A stretch of DNA of 38,657 nt from Treponema sp. (GTDB lineage: Bacteria > Spirochaetota > Spirochaetia > Treponematales > Breznakiellaceae), in assembly GCA_031278715.1 (NCBI GenBank), contig JAITJW010000132.1:1-38657 (forward strand). Reading direction: 5' to 3'. The notes beneath the pieces are model-generated. The model had not been told where the DNA came from. It was given only the letters and a program-made list of their open reading frames with translations, and made no database searches. Below, piece by piece: positions 19,675 to 27,579 of the stretch. How positions within the stretch are numbered: the stretch's first letter is position 1; every line of letters begins with the position of its first letter. The translations under genes and the position numbers were made by a program.

Positions 19675-19683
19675 TTTTCCACA
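19675..19683 (+). promoter_or_regulatory. DnaA box adjoining the DnaA-trio array
   Basis: TTTTCCACA matches TTATCCACA at 8 of 9 positions. It lies 12 bases before the trinucleotide array, the spacing expected of the box that guides DnaA filament growth onto single-stranded DNA. Confidence 0.65.
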
Positions 19684-19695
19684 AGTAAGGAGACC

Positions 19696-19730
19696 CTATT
19701 ATTACTACTATTTATTTATATATAATAAAT
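19696..19730 (+). promoter_or_regulatory. DnaA-trio-like array and AT-rich unwinding element
   Basis: The triplets CTA TTA TTA CTA CTA TTT run from 19696 to 19713; on the complementary strand they read 3'-GAT AAT AAT GAT GAT-5', the known DnaA-trio pattern. A pure A/T stretch continues to 19730. Together they form a plausible site of first strand opening. Confidence 0.65.
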
Positions 19731-19751
19731 AGGAACAGGAGTTACGTGATT

Positions 19752-20852
19752 ATGAAATTTACCTGCGAAAGAAGTATTTTACAGAAAGAGATATCAGTTG
19801 CCCAGGAGATTATTTCCAGCAAGAATGTGGTATCTATCCTTTCAAATATCTATCTTAAAACCGAAAATGACACCCTTTTTATAAAGGCAACCGATAACAA
19901 GGTCAATTTTGAGACCAAAATACCCGTTACCGTGCTGGAAGAAGGTTCTACCACGGTATTTGGGGATAAATTTTTTGGGATTCTTAATTCAAGCCCCGAG
20001 GGAGAGCTGGTTTTTGAACAAAAAGCCTCAAAATTAACCATAAAGTCCGCAATAAAGAAGGCAAACTGGGAGTTAAAAAGCATTACCGCAGAGAAATTTC
20101 CGGAATTTTCCGTTTCTACGGGTGAATATTTTGATTTGCCGATTAGAGATTTCAAGGAAATGGTTCAACAGACTGTTTTTGCCGTCTCCGATGATGAGAC
20201 CCGGTACTTTATGAATGGAGTTTTTTTTGAAAAAACAGAGGATAAAGTTGTCATGGTAGCCACCGATGGCCGCCGGCTTGCCTATATATCAAAACCGGCG
20301 GATCTGGCTATTAAGGATTTTTCCGGTGTAATCGTACCTCCGAAGATTCTGAATGTTCTGGCCAAGCGGGCGGGCGATGAGGGACCGGTCTCCATTTCTG
20401 TTACCGATAAGACCATTTTTGTTAAATTTGGATATTACAGTCTTTCTTCGGTACTTTTTGAAGGGCCGTTTCCCAATTACCGGCGGGTTATTCCTGAAAA
20501 CCAGGAGAATTTTATATCGGTAAACCGCCTGGAAATGCTGGAGGCTTTACGCCGGGTTTCTTTACTGGTGGAACAAAAATCACACCGGGTTTATCTTAGT
20601 TTGACCCCGGGAAGTATGGCCGTTTACTCGGAAGAGAACGAGATTGGAAACTCCAGGATGGAAATACCCTGTAAGTATGACGGGGAAGATGTTTCTATAG
20701 CCTTAAACTACCGCTACATCGAAGAACCTTCCAAAGCGATGAAAGAAGATGATATAGGCATAAAATTTAGTGATCCCACAAAGGCGATAACTATTCAGCC
20801 GGTGCCGGAGAAGGATTTTTTTCATATCGTCATGCCTATGCAGCTTGATTAG
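19752..20852 (+). CDS. dnaN: DNA polymerase III subunit beta (sliding clamp)
   Basis: Ring-shaped clamp that tethers DNA polymerase III and other repair and replication proteins to DNA. The 366-residue length and three-domain pattern fit DnaN: MKFTCERSILQKEI at the N-terminus, ATDGRRLAYISKP around residue 170 and the closing PV-x-E-x-D-F-F-HIVMPMQLD segment that forms the protein-binding pocket edge. ATG 19752 is the natural start for the MKF opening; an in-frame GTG at 19746 is closer to the GGAG and cannot be excluded. recF, often next in bacterial origin clusters, is absent here. The 3' end converges on arfB with a 30-base gap. Confidence 0.97.
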   Translation: MKFTCERSILQKEISVAQEIISSKNVVSILSNIYLKTENDTLFIKATDNKVNFETKIPVTVLEEGSTTVFGDKFFGILNSSPEGELVFEQKASKLTIKSAIKKANWELKSITAEKFPEFSVSTGEYFDLPIRDFKEMVQQTVFAVSDDETRYFMNGVFFEKTEDKVVMVATDGRRLAYISKPADLAIKDFSGVIVPPKILNVLAKRAGDEGPVSISVTDKTIFVKFGYYSLSSVLFEGPFPNYRRVIPENQENFISVNRLEMLEALRRVSLLVEQKSHRVYLSLTPGSMAVYSEENEIGNSRMEIPCKYDGEDVSIALNYRYIEEPSKAMKEDDIGIKFSDPTKAITIQPVPEKDFFHIVMPMQLD

Positions 20853-20871
20853 CTGCGGGTGTGTTTGTCTT

Positions 20872-20886
20872 GTAACAGGCTGTTAC
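20872..20886. terminator. Short hairpin between dnaN and arfB
   Basis: GTAACAG (20872-20878) and CTGTTAC (20880-20886) form a 7-bp palindrome around one base, overlapping the arfB stop codon. Its place between two convergent genes suggests a bidirectional stop, but there is no clear T-run on either side. Confidence 0.3.
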
Positions 20887-21299
20887 TCTTCGGGCGGGGG
20901 TTTTCTGTCCTTTTTTTTAAGACCATGAAGGTATTTATGGCGTATTCTTTTTTCCTGTGATGCCTGGCTGGGTCTGGTAGGACGGCGGGATGTGGGAATG
21001 TGTGCTGCGGAGCTAATCAGGGTTTCAAGGTGAGAATAAGACCATCTCAGGTTAAGGTGTTGGGATCGTTCCTTACCGGAGGCAATGACAATTTCATCCT
21101 TTGCGGTGATACGTGAAGCAAGGTTTTTTCGAAGACGGTCCAATTCGGCCTCCGAAAGCCCTTCTATGTCTTGAATTTTGATGTGCAGGCAGACCTTTGT
21201 GTTTACTTTATTGACATTTTGGCCTCCCGGACCGCCGGATCGGGAAAAAACCACGCTGCTGTGGGCCCGTATAGAAGCGTAAAGGCGGGAAATATTCAA
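20883..21299 (-). CDS. arfB: Alternative ribosome-rescue factor ArfB (release factor-like)
   Basis: Peptidyl-tRNA hydrolase that frees ribosomes stalled at the end of non-stop messages. The 138-residue protein has the class I release-factor GGQ motif (Gly25-Gly26-Gln27) in SGGPGGQNVNKVNTKV and no codon-recognition domain. Its C-terminal tail is Arg/Lys-rich (KRIRHKYLHGLKKKDRKP), the part that enters the empty mRNA channel in ArfB. Start is TTG at 21299, seven bases after AGGA; no better ATG exists. Convergent with dnaN. Confidence 0.88.
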   Translation of the reverse strand: MNISRLYASIRAHSSVVFSRSGGPGGQNVNKVNTKVCLHIKIQDIEGLSEAELDRLRKNLASRITAKDEIVIASGKERSQHLNLRWSYSHLETLISSAAHIPTSRRPTRPSQASQEKRIRHKYLHGLKKKDRKPPPEE

Positions 21300-21387
21300 G
21301 ATTTGGTCCTTTTATGGCTATTTCGTTCGAATTTGCTCCAGTTTTAAACGTAGTTGACGAAGTCCTGTTGTTCCTAGAGAATAAAGT

Positions 21388-21786
21388 ATGACACAGCTTT
21401 CAACAAAGCGTCTGCCAGAATGTTTTCAGGGTGAGGGATCGTCAAGGGAAGTGAATCACCGTTCTCATATCCGGTACAGGACGTATGCAAAAGTAAAATT
21501 CCGGGGAATTCTGGAACAGGAAAGCATCCTCAAAGACATTTCTATTACCGGTTGCCGTGTTGAGTGTACTTCTTTGGCGGACATACATGTTGATTTCCCC
21601 TATACGCTAGAGGTTATTCCGGAGGTAAGTTCAAGAATCGGCCATTTTGATCTTGAAGTAAAGGCCGTTTGGATTAGTATGGCCGGGTATTCCGGGGATG
21701 TTGGGTTCATCATCACTGCTTCTCCCAAGGGTAAGCTGTTTCAACGCTATGTAGATTATCTTTCCTGGAAGGCAGGTCATTGTTAA
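21388..21786 (+). CDS. PilZ-domain protein (cyclic-di-GMP receptor candidate)
   Basis: A 132-residue soluble protein that is essentially a single PilZ domain. Both ligand motifs are present: RxxxR at Arg25-Arg29 (RSHIR) and DxSxxG at Asp50-Ser52-Gly55 (DISITG). The protein should therefore bind cyclic-di-GMP and relay it to motility, adhesion or surface-polysaccharide targets; the target is not evident from the neighbours. ATG 21388 has only a weak ribosome binding site. It is divergent from arfB across 88 bases, followed 73 bases later by the methyltransferase gene. Confidence 0.82.
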   Translation: MTQLSTKRLPECFQGEGSSREVNHRSHIRYRTYAKVKFRGILEQESILKDISITGCRVECTSLADIHVDFPYTLEVIPEVSSRIGHFDLEVKAVWISMAGYSGDVGFIITASPKGKLFQRYVDYLSWKAGHC

Positions 21787-21859
21787 CGGTTATTTCCGGT
21801 CTTGTTAATCAAGATTTGCAGCTTACCGGGAGACTGGACCAGCCAAACTGTAAAAACCA

Positions 21860-22882
21860 ATGACGGAAATTCCGCTTTCCGGGCGGATATACCAGGCAGT
21901 TCCGGGTTTTGAGAAGCACCTGGAGATCGAGTTAGGGATTGGCCGGGATACTGCCTTTGCCTGTTCAGCTGCCGATTCGGGCTTGGAGGATCCTCTCCTG
22001 CCCTCCGGACGCTGGGGGCCCCTGTATTATGTGAATACTGTGCCGGAAACCCCGGTATTTTGGCAGCATAACACCTGGATCCGGCCTTTTCTGCTGGAAT
22101 TTAACGCTATCTCCGAGGCGGCCCGGTATTTGCGGGCTATCCAGCGGAACTGGGCGCCGGTACTCCACACCCAATTCCGCCGGGGAGCGCTTATTGATTC
22201 CCTTATGCCCCCCATCTCTCGCAGGCCCCGAAAATTTCCCTGGCTGCTCCCTGATTCTCCCCTGGGGGCCTGGACCCTGCTGGACGATCACAGGCTGGTG
22301 GGTTCCGCAGGTTGTTCCAGTCCGTTTCCTGCCGGGACTATCCGGTTTGAAGAAGATACGGATGGTCCCCCAAGCCGGGCCTACCTTAAACTTTGGGAAA
22401 GTCTGGTTCGCTGCCGTTGTTGGCCCGGTCCCGGTCAATGCTGTCTGGATGCCGGAGCAAGTCCCGGTGGTTGGACCTGGGCCCTGGCCCGGCTTGGGGC
22501 CAGGGTAATCGCCGTTGACCGGGCGGAACCGGAGCCGCGTATCCTTGCCATGACCGGTCCCGATGGCCTTCCCGCGGTGCGCTACATCAAACACGACGCC
22601 TTTACCCTTGATCCCGCGGAATTTGGACAAGTGGACTGGATTTTTTGCGATGTGGCGTGTTATCCGCCCCGGCTTTACGAATGGGTGGAAAAACTGTTTG
22701 CCGCCGGGATCCGCACGAATTTTGTCTGTACCCTCAAAATGCAGGGTGTGCCGGATCAGGATACGGCCCGGCGGTTTGCGGAAATTCCCGGCAGCCAGGT
22801 ACTGCACCTTTGCCATAACAAACACGAGCTGACCTGGATAAAGCTTGGATGCGTGAATAACAATCGAATAACGCAGGAATAA
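21860..22882 (+). CDS. RlmM/FtsJ-like ribose 2'-O-methyltransferase
   Basis: A 340-residue protein with a variable N-terminal half and a C-terminal Rossmann-type methyltransferase domain. The SAM-binding motif is DAGASPGGWT (from Asp197). VDWIFCDVACYPP with Asp264, TLKMQ with Lys293 and the terminal HNKHELTWIKLG reproduce the K-D-K-E-type catalytic layout of the RlmM group, which 2'-O-methylates C2498 of 23S rRNA. The N-terminus (YQAVPGFEKHLE) resembles the RNA-binding THUMP-associated region of that group. The exact rRNA target in this lineage is unproven. ATG 21860 has a weak ribosome binding site. Confidence 0.78.
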   Translation: MTEIPLSGRIYQAVPGFEKHLEIELGIGRDTAFACSAADSGLEDPLLPSGRWGPLYYVNTVPETPVFWQHNTWIRPFLLEFNAISEAARYLRAIQRNWAPVLHTQFRRGALIDSLMPPISRRPRKFPWLLPDSPLGAWTLLDDHRLVGSAGCSSPFPAGTIRFEEDTDGPPSRAYLKLWESLVRCRCWPGPGQCCLDAGASPGGWTWALARLGARVIAVDRAEPEPRILAMTGPDGLPAVRYIKHDAFTLDPAEFGQVDWIFCDVACYPPRLYEWVEKLFAAGIRTNFVCTLKMQGVPDQDTARRFAEIPGSQVLHLCHNKHELTWIKLGCVNNNRITQE

Positions 22883-22932
22883 ACTGGCCCGTACTTCTTG
22901 CGCCGGATCACCTCTCTCCGGTACTGTAGGGC

Positions 22933-23739
22933 ATGGGCGTACTTGAAAGTATTATACTGGGAGCCATCCAGGGGCTTACCGAATTCCTCCCGGTAAGTAG
23001 TTCCGGGCACCTGGTCCTTTTTCAGAAGATACTGGGAATTTCGGTACCGGTTCTGTTTTTTGATACCCTGGTTCATGGGGGGACCCTGCTTGCAGTGCTG
23101 GTGGTCTTGCGGGATGAGATTTGGAGTATTTTAAGGCGGCCAGTTCAACCCCTTACCGCATACCTTATTCTGGGAACCTTGCCGGCGGTGGTTGTTGCCC
23201 TGGTTTTTGATGATACCATCGAGGCGGCCTTTGAATCCGGGGCGTTCCTGGGCTTTGCGTTTCTTGTTACCTCTGTTTTCCTGGCCCTTGCGGAGAGAAT
23301 TTCAAAAAAAACCCAAACACCGCGCCAAAAAGAGGAAATGACCTGGCTGGACTCCCTGATTATTGGAATTTTTCAGGCAATCGCCATTGTGCCGGGGGTT
23401 TCCCGTTCCGGCTCCACCCTTTCCGCCTCCCTGGGCCGGGGGCTGGACCGGAACTTTGCCGCCCGGTTTTCTTTTTTGCTTTCGATTCCGGCGATTTTAG
23501 GGGCCCTGGTCCTGCAGATCAAAGACCTGGCTGGCCCCGGAGGAGACGCCGGGGCAGGGGAACTTGGGGTTTTGCCCATGATTACGGGAACGTTAAGCGC
23601 CGCTGTTGTAGGTTTTTTTGCCATTACGGTCATGCTTAGGCTTGTCCGGGAACGATCCCTGTGGGGGTTTGCGGCGTATACGGGACTATTAGGCATTTTG
23701 GTGCTGATAGATCGGTACCTGACACACATTTTTTTCTGA
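22933..23739 (+). CDS. uppP: Undecaprenyl-diphosphatase
   Basis: Integral membrane enzyme that removes a phosphate from undecaprenyl pyrophosphate, recycling the lipid carrier for peptidoglycan and surface polysaccharide. The 268-residue length is typical. The two signature motifs are present: GLTEFLPVSSSGHLVL near the N-terminus and PGVSRSGSTLSASLGRGLDR around residues 155-175, with about eight hydrophobic helices. ATG at 22933 follows GTAGGG. The gene stands just upstream of the rhamnose operon, whose products depend on the same lipid carrier, but a 213-base gap with its own promoter separates them. Confidence 0.95.
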   Translation: MGVLESIILGAIQGLTEFLPVSSSGHLVLFQKILGISVPVLFFDTLVHGGTLLAVLVVLRDEIWSILRRPVQPLTAYLILGTLPAVVVALVFDDTIEAAFESGAFLGFAFLVTSVFLALAERISKKTQTPRQKEEMTWLDSLIIGIFQAIAIVPGVSRSGSTLSASLGRGLDRNFAARFSFLLSIPAILGALVLQIKDLAGPGGDAGAGELGVLPMITGTLSAAVVGFFAITVMLRLVRERSLWGFAAYTGLLGILVLIDRYLTHIFF

Positions 23740-23854
23740 TTTGTCCCCGTTTTTGCTTGTTCAATGGTTGCGCAAGCGTATATCCAATTGCGCAGGCAGT
23801 GTGATTATGGTATGCTGGTAGGCCAAGAGGTTTTGGTTTATTGCCAAGACAGTG

Positions 23855-23883
23855 GGCCAGGCAAGCCTGTTTCGGCGGCTGCC
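23855..23883. repeat. Dispersed intergenic repeat, copy 1
   Basis: This 29-base stretch matches 32357-32385 at 26 positions; the core GGCAAGCC-x-GTTTCGGCGGC is shared. Both copies are intergenic and on the same strand, about 8.5 kb apart. Confidence 0.7.
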
Positions 23884-23913
23884 GGACAGTGGCAGGTCCC
23901 CTTGTTGCATGGT

Positions 23914-23941
23914 TTGACTGTATCTACGTGTTTTCTATGGT
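23914..23941 (+). promoter_or_regulatory. Candidate promoter of the rhamnose operon
   Basis: TTGACT (23914-23919, 5 of 6 to consensus) and TATGGT (23936-23941, 4 of 6) are separated by 16 bases. Transcription would begin near 23948, only about five bases before the rfbB ATG, which has no Shine-Dalgarno. Confidence 0.45.
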
Positions 23942-23952
23942 CATAAAAAATT

Positions 23953-25092
23953 ATGCGTAGTTTAAAAAATATATTGGTTACCGGCGGCTGCGGTTTCATT
24001 GGCGTGAATTTTATTTACCTCTTGTTTAAGCATACTCCGGAGTTTTCTGGCCGGATTATCAACCTGGATGCCCTTACCTATGCGGGGAACATTACGAGTC
24101 TTCAGAGCATAGAGAAGGAATTCGGCATCGACAGCGGTTCAAAGGTCCGGTATTTTTTTGAACTTGGCGATATTTGTGACCGGCAGCGGCTGGAAGAGAT
24201 ATTTACCAAGTACAATATTGATACCGTGGTTAACTTTGCGGCGGAAAGCCATGTGGATCGGTCAATTTTAGGACCTGAGACCTTTGTAAAGACCAATGTA
24301 ATGGGTACATTTTCCCTGTTGGACGTGGCCCGCCGCTGTTGGCAGATTGAATCCGGCGATCCTTCCAAGCCCCTTCCAGTATCCCCAACCGCGGAGTATA
24401 CCCCCGGCGTGATTTTTCACCATGTCAGTACCGATGAAGTTTATGGATCCCTGGGCGAAACCGGCTTTTTTACGGAGACTACCCCCTACGATCCCCGATC
24501 TCCCTATTCGGCCAGCAAGGCCGCTAGCGATCATCTGGTCATGGCCTGGCATCATACCTATGGTCTTCCGGTTACCCTGTCTAACTGTTCCAATAACTTT
24601 GGTCCTTTCCAGTTTCCCGAAAAGCTTATCCCCCTGATGATCATAAACATGCTGGAAAGGAAGCCCCTTCCGGTGTATGGAGACGGTAAAAACGTCAGAG
24701 ATTGGCTCTACGTAGAGGACCACGTCCGGGCAATATGGACGATCCTGAACAGCGGCAAATTCGGCGAAAAATACAACATCGGCGGCGAGAACGAGCAGGA
24801 GAATGTCGCCATTATTGACGATCTTATCAAAATAGTGGCGGAAAAGACCGGTACGGATCCCCTGAAGATACACAAGACCATCCGGTTTATAAAAGACCGC
24901 CCCGGTCATGACCGGCGCTATGCCATCGACTGTTCCAGAATAAAAACCGATCTGGGCTGGAAGCGGGAGACCGATTTTGAGGAGGGCCTGATCAGAACGG
25001 TGGAATGGTATATGTCCAACACAACGTGGATTGACCGTATCCGCAGCGGGGAGTACCGCTACTGGGTAGAGGAAAACTATGGCCGCCGCTGA
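23953..25092 (+). CDS. rfbB: dTDP-glucose 4,6-dehydratase
   Basis: Second step of dTDP-L-rhamnose synthesis: converts dTDP-glucose to dTDP-4-keto-6-deoxyglucose with bound NAD+. The 379-residue protein has the Rossmann motif GGCGFIG (residues 11-17), the catalytic STDEVYG and PYSASKAASDH (YxxxK) motifs and the NNFGPFQFPEKLIP substrate segment. It is about 25 residues longer than usual because of an insertion just before HHVSTDEVYG (Pro/Ser-rich, about residues 135-155). ATG 23953 lacks a Shine-Dalgarno. First gene of the rfbB-rfbA-rfbC-rfbD order. Confidence 0.96.
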   Translation: MRSLKNILVTGGCGFIGVNFIYLLFKHTPEFSGRIINLDALTYAGNITSLQSIEKEFGIDSGSKVRYFFELGDICDRQRLEEIFTKYNIDTVVNFAAESHVDRSILGPETFVKTNVMGTFSLLDVARRCWQIESGDPSKPLPVSPTAEYTPGVIFHHVSTDEVYGSLGETGFFTETTPYDPRSPYSASKAASDHLVMAWHHTYGLPVTLSNCSNNFGPFQFPEKLIPLMIINMLERKPLPVYGDGKNVRDWLYVEDHVRAIWTILNSGKFGEKYNIGGENEQENVAIIDDLIKIVAEKTGTDPLKIHKTIRFIKDRPGHDRRYAIDCSRIKTDLGWKRETDFEEGLIRTVEWYMSNTTWIDRIRSGEYRYWVEENYGRR

Positions 25093-25131
25093 CGCAGGGC
25101 GCCGCGATTCTGCTGCCGAAAGGGGAATGAG

Positions 25132-26007
25132 GTGAAAGGTATTATCCTTGCCGGGGGCAGCGGCACCCGGCTTTACCCCCTCACGCTGGCGGTATCAAAG
25201 CAGATGCTCCCCCTTTACGACAAGCCGATGATTTACTACCCCCTGTCGGTGTTGATGCTTGCCGGCATCCGGGAGGTGTTGATCATCTCAACCCCCCGGG
25301 ACCTCCCCTTGTTCAAGGAATTGTTTGGCGGCGGGGACTGGCTGGGGATGCGGTTTGATTACCAGATCCAGGAACAGCCACGGGGTCTGGCCGATGCCTA
25401 CATCATTGGCGCCGGATTTATTAACGGCGATGCTTCGGCTATGGTGTTGGGGGATAATGTGTTTTACGGCCGCGGGTTTGGCCGGACCCTGCGGTCCGCT
25501 GCCGCCGGCATCTTGGAAAAGGGAGGCGGGGCGATATTCGGTTACTATGTGAAGGACCCCGGCGCCTATGGGGTTGTGGAATTCGACAGCCAGGGTAACG
25601 CCCTGTCCATCGAGGAAAAACCGGCAAGGCCCAAGTCCCACTACGCAGTTCCGGGCCTTTATTTTTATGATCCTGCTGTAGTGGAGATAGCCCGGTCAAT
25701 AAAACCATCTGCGCGGGGAGAAGTCGAGATAACCGCTGTCAACAACGCGTACCTTGAACAGGGCCGCCTTTCCGTCGAAGTACTTGGGCGCGGTATGGCC
25801 TGGCTGGATACAGGTACCTACGATGGTCTTCTGGAAGCGTCCAACTTTATCGCTACCATCCAGAAACGACAGGGCATGTACGTTTCCTGTATCGAGGAAA
25901 TTGCCTTTGATAATGGCTGGATATCACGGGACAATCTTGCGGCCCTTGCCCGGAACTATAAAACCGCCTATGGCGATTATTTAGCGTATATCGCCGAAGG
26001 CTTGTAA
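25132..26007 (+). CDS. rfbA: Glucose-1-phosphate thymidylyltransferase
   Basis: First committed step of dTDP-L-rhamnose synthesis: joins dTTP and glucose-1-phosphate. The 291-residue length is standard. Seen: the nucleotide-binding N-terminus [17 protein letters not shown], the [21 protein letters not shown] substrate segment, LGDNVFYG with the metal-binding Asp, and [17 protein letters not shown] 25132 is used, with AGGGGA five bases upstream. It lies 39 bases after rfbB and ten before rfbC. Confidence 0.96.
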   Translation: MKGIILAGGSGTRLYPLTLAVSKQMLPLYDKPMIYYPLSVLMLAGIREVLIISTPRDLPLFKELFGGGDWLGMRFDYQIQEQPRGLADAYIIGAGFINGDASAMVLGDNVFYGRGFGRTLRSAAAGILEKGGGAIFGYYVKDPGAYGVVEFDSQGNALSIEEKPARPKSHYAVPGLYFYDPAVVEIARSIKPSARGEVEITAVNNAYLEQGRLSVEVLGRGMAWLDTGTYDGLLEASNFIATIQKRQGMYVSCIEEIAFDNGWISRDNLAALARNYKTAYGDYLAYIAEGL

Positions 26008-26017
26008 GGCTAACAGT

Positions 26018-26587
26018 ATGCCGTTTACCTTTGTCCCTTGTCCTCTTCCGGGTCTCTTTGAAATTCAGCCCAAGGTGTTTGCGGACAGCCGGGGCTATTT
26101 TTTTGAGTGTTATTCCCAGCGGGATTATGCGGCCGCGGGTATCGCTGTCCCCTTTGTTCAGGATAATCAGTCCCGTTCGGTAAAGGGGGTGCTTCGGGGT
26201 CTTCACTTTCAAAAGGACCATCCCCAGGGCAAACTGGTCCGGACTGTCTTTGGCGAGGTCTTCGACGTGGCGGTGGATATACGACCCGGTTCTCCCGGTT
26301 ACGGTAAATGGCACGCCGTTACGCTGAGCGGCGAAAAGCAGAACCAGTTTTATATTCCCCCCGGCTTTGCGCACGGTTTTTTGGTGTTAAGCGATTCCGC
26401 CGTTTTTGCCTACAAGTGTACCGATTTTTATCATCCCGAGGACGAACGGGGGATCGTCTGGAACGATCCCGACATCGGTATAACATGGCCGGATATCGGC
26501 ATGGAATATATACTGTCTGATAAGGATAAAAAATTCCCCGCCTTTGCGTCCCAGTTCTCTGCCGGAACGGGTGGGGCCCAGCCCTGA
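26018..26587 (+). CDS. rfbC: dTDP-4-dehydrorhamnose 3,5-epimerase
   Basis: Third step of the rhamnose pathway: epimerises C3 and C5 of the 4-keto sugar. A 189-residue cupin protein with the catalytic base His63 in GVLRGLHFQ, followed by the DVAVDIRPGSPGYGKW and YIPPGFAHGFLVLS motifs, all as in functional RfbC. Its last base is shared with the rfbD start (TGATG), so translation is probably coupled. Confidence 0.95.
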   Translation: MPFTFVPCPLPGLFEIQPKVFADSRGYFFECYSQRDYAAAGIAVPFVQDNQSRSVKGVLRGLHFQKDHPQGKLVRTVFGEVFDVAVDIRPGSPGYGKWHAVTLSGEKQNQFYIPPGFAHGFLVLSDSAVFAYKCTDFYHPEDERGIVWNDPDIGITWPDIGMEYILSDKDKKFPAFASQFSAGTGGAQP

Positions 26588-27570
26588 TGCCGGAAAATAT
26601 CCTTCACACAAAGACCGTACCGCGCAGGCCCCTCCAATGGCCCGAAGGAACACGACTCTGGCTCATCGGCAGCAAAGGGATGCTGGGGACGGAATTCGCC
26701 CGTCTCCTTGAAAAACAGGGCGTCCCCTTTGCCGGTACCGACCGCGAGGTTGACATCACCGATCCGGCGGCCCTGGACAGTTACGCGGAAGGGCAGAGCG
26801 TCCGGGGCCGGATTAACTGGATTGTCAACTGCGCTGCCTACACCGCGGTGGATAAGGCGGAGGACGATGTTGAGACCTGCCGGAACCTGAACACCGTGGG
26901 TCCCGGCGCCATAGCCCGGACGGCAAAAAAAGTCGGGGCCCGTCTCATCCACCTCTCCACCGATTATGTCTTTGACGGTCAGGGCATCCCCCTGTCCGGA
27001 GGACCTGTCAGACCCTACCGGGAGGATGATAATACCAATCCTACCGGGGTCTACGGCCTTACCAAACGGGATGGGGAACGGCGAGTCCTGGAAAACAACG
27101 GGGATTCGTATATCATCCGCAGCGCATGGCTTTACGGTGAACACGGTAATAATTTTGTTCATACCATGCTGCGCCTGATGAACGAGCGGGAAGAGGTGAA
27201 GGTGGTAAATGATCAGCGGGGCAGCCCCACCTGGGCGGCCGATCTGTCCCGGACTCTGTTGTCCCTGATCCTGGCCCATGAGGTCCCCGGTACGGTCCAC
27301 GCCGCTCCGGTTCCCGGCATCTACCACTACACCAACGAAGGGGCCGTTACCTGGTTTGACTTTGCACAGGAAATCTACCGCCAGGGCCGCAGGCTTGGAT
27401 TCATAAAGAAAGACTGTACGGTACGGCCCTGCAGCAGCGCCGAATACCCCGCCAGGCTTATCCGGCCCGCCTATTCAGTGCTGGACACGGCAAAGATCAA
27501 AACAGCCCTGGACCTGACCATCCCTCCCTGGGACAAGAGCCTTAGACAGTATCTGGAATCCCGCGTATAA
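26587..27570 (+). CDS. rfbD: dTDP-4-dehydrorhamnose reductase
   Basis: Final step to dTDP-L-rhamnose: NAD(P)H reduction of the 4-keto group. The 327-residue protein has the Rossmann start LWLIGSKGMLGTEFARLLE, the NCAAYTAVDKAEDD segment, STDYVFDG and the catalytic VYGLTKRDGE (YxxxK). It carries about 20 extra N-terminal residues before the Rossmann fold relative to most RfbD proteins. It overlaps rfbC by one base and ends nine bases before the UDP-glucose dehydrogenase gene. Confidence 0.95.
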   Translation: MPENILHTKTVPRRPLQWPEGTRLWLIGSKGMLGTEFARLLEKQGVPFAGTDREVDITDPAALDSYAEGQSVRGRINWIVNCAAYTAVDKAEDDVETCRNLNTVGPGAIARTAKKVGARLIHLSTDYVFDGQGIPLSGGPVRPYREDDNTNPTGVYGLTKRDGERRVLENNGDSYIIRSAWLYGEHGNNFVHTMLRLMNEREEVKVVNDQRGSPTWAADLSRTLLSLILAHEVPGTVHAAPVPGIYHYTNEGAVTWFDFAQEIYRQGRRLGFIKKDCTVRPCSSAEYPARLIRPAYSVLDTAKIKTALDLTIPPWDKSLRQYLESRV

Positions 27571-27579
27571 GGAGTTTGT

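Larger units (their letters stand above)
19500..19751. other. oriC: Putative chromosomal replication origin (oriC)
   Basis: The 250-base dnaA-dnaN gap has no coding potential. It contains two DnaA-box-like sequences (19634-19642 and 19675-19683), a DnaA-trio-like array (19696-19713) and an AT-only run, in the order box, short spacer, trios, AT-rich DNA described for the bacterial basal unwinding system. The dnaA-dnaN position and the divergent replication genes on either side support it. Further C/A-rich sequence at 19500-19620 has no recognised motif. Confidence 0.75.
23740..23952. other. Intergenic region before the rhamnose operon
   Basis: No convincing gene. It holds two TTGCGCA motifs in its first 60 bases, a dispersed 29-base repeat (23855-23883) and a promoter candidate at 23914-23941. 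A 60-codon reading frame across most of it has no recognisable product. Confidence 0.6.

Noticed and set aside
21965-22825. A 286-codon open frame antisense to the RlmM-like gene
   Set aside because: Composition is Gly/Pro/Arg-rich without domains, as expected from the reverse of a GC-rich gene whose motifs are clear.
23764-23946. A 60-codon frame before rfbB
   Set aside because: It spans a dispersed repeat and a promoter candidate, has no ribosome binding site and no family resemblance.
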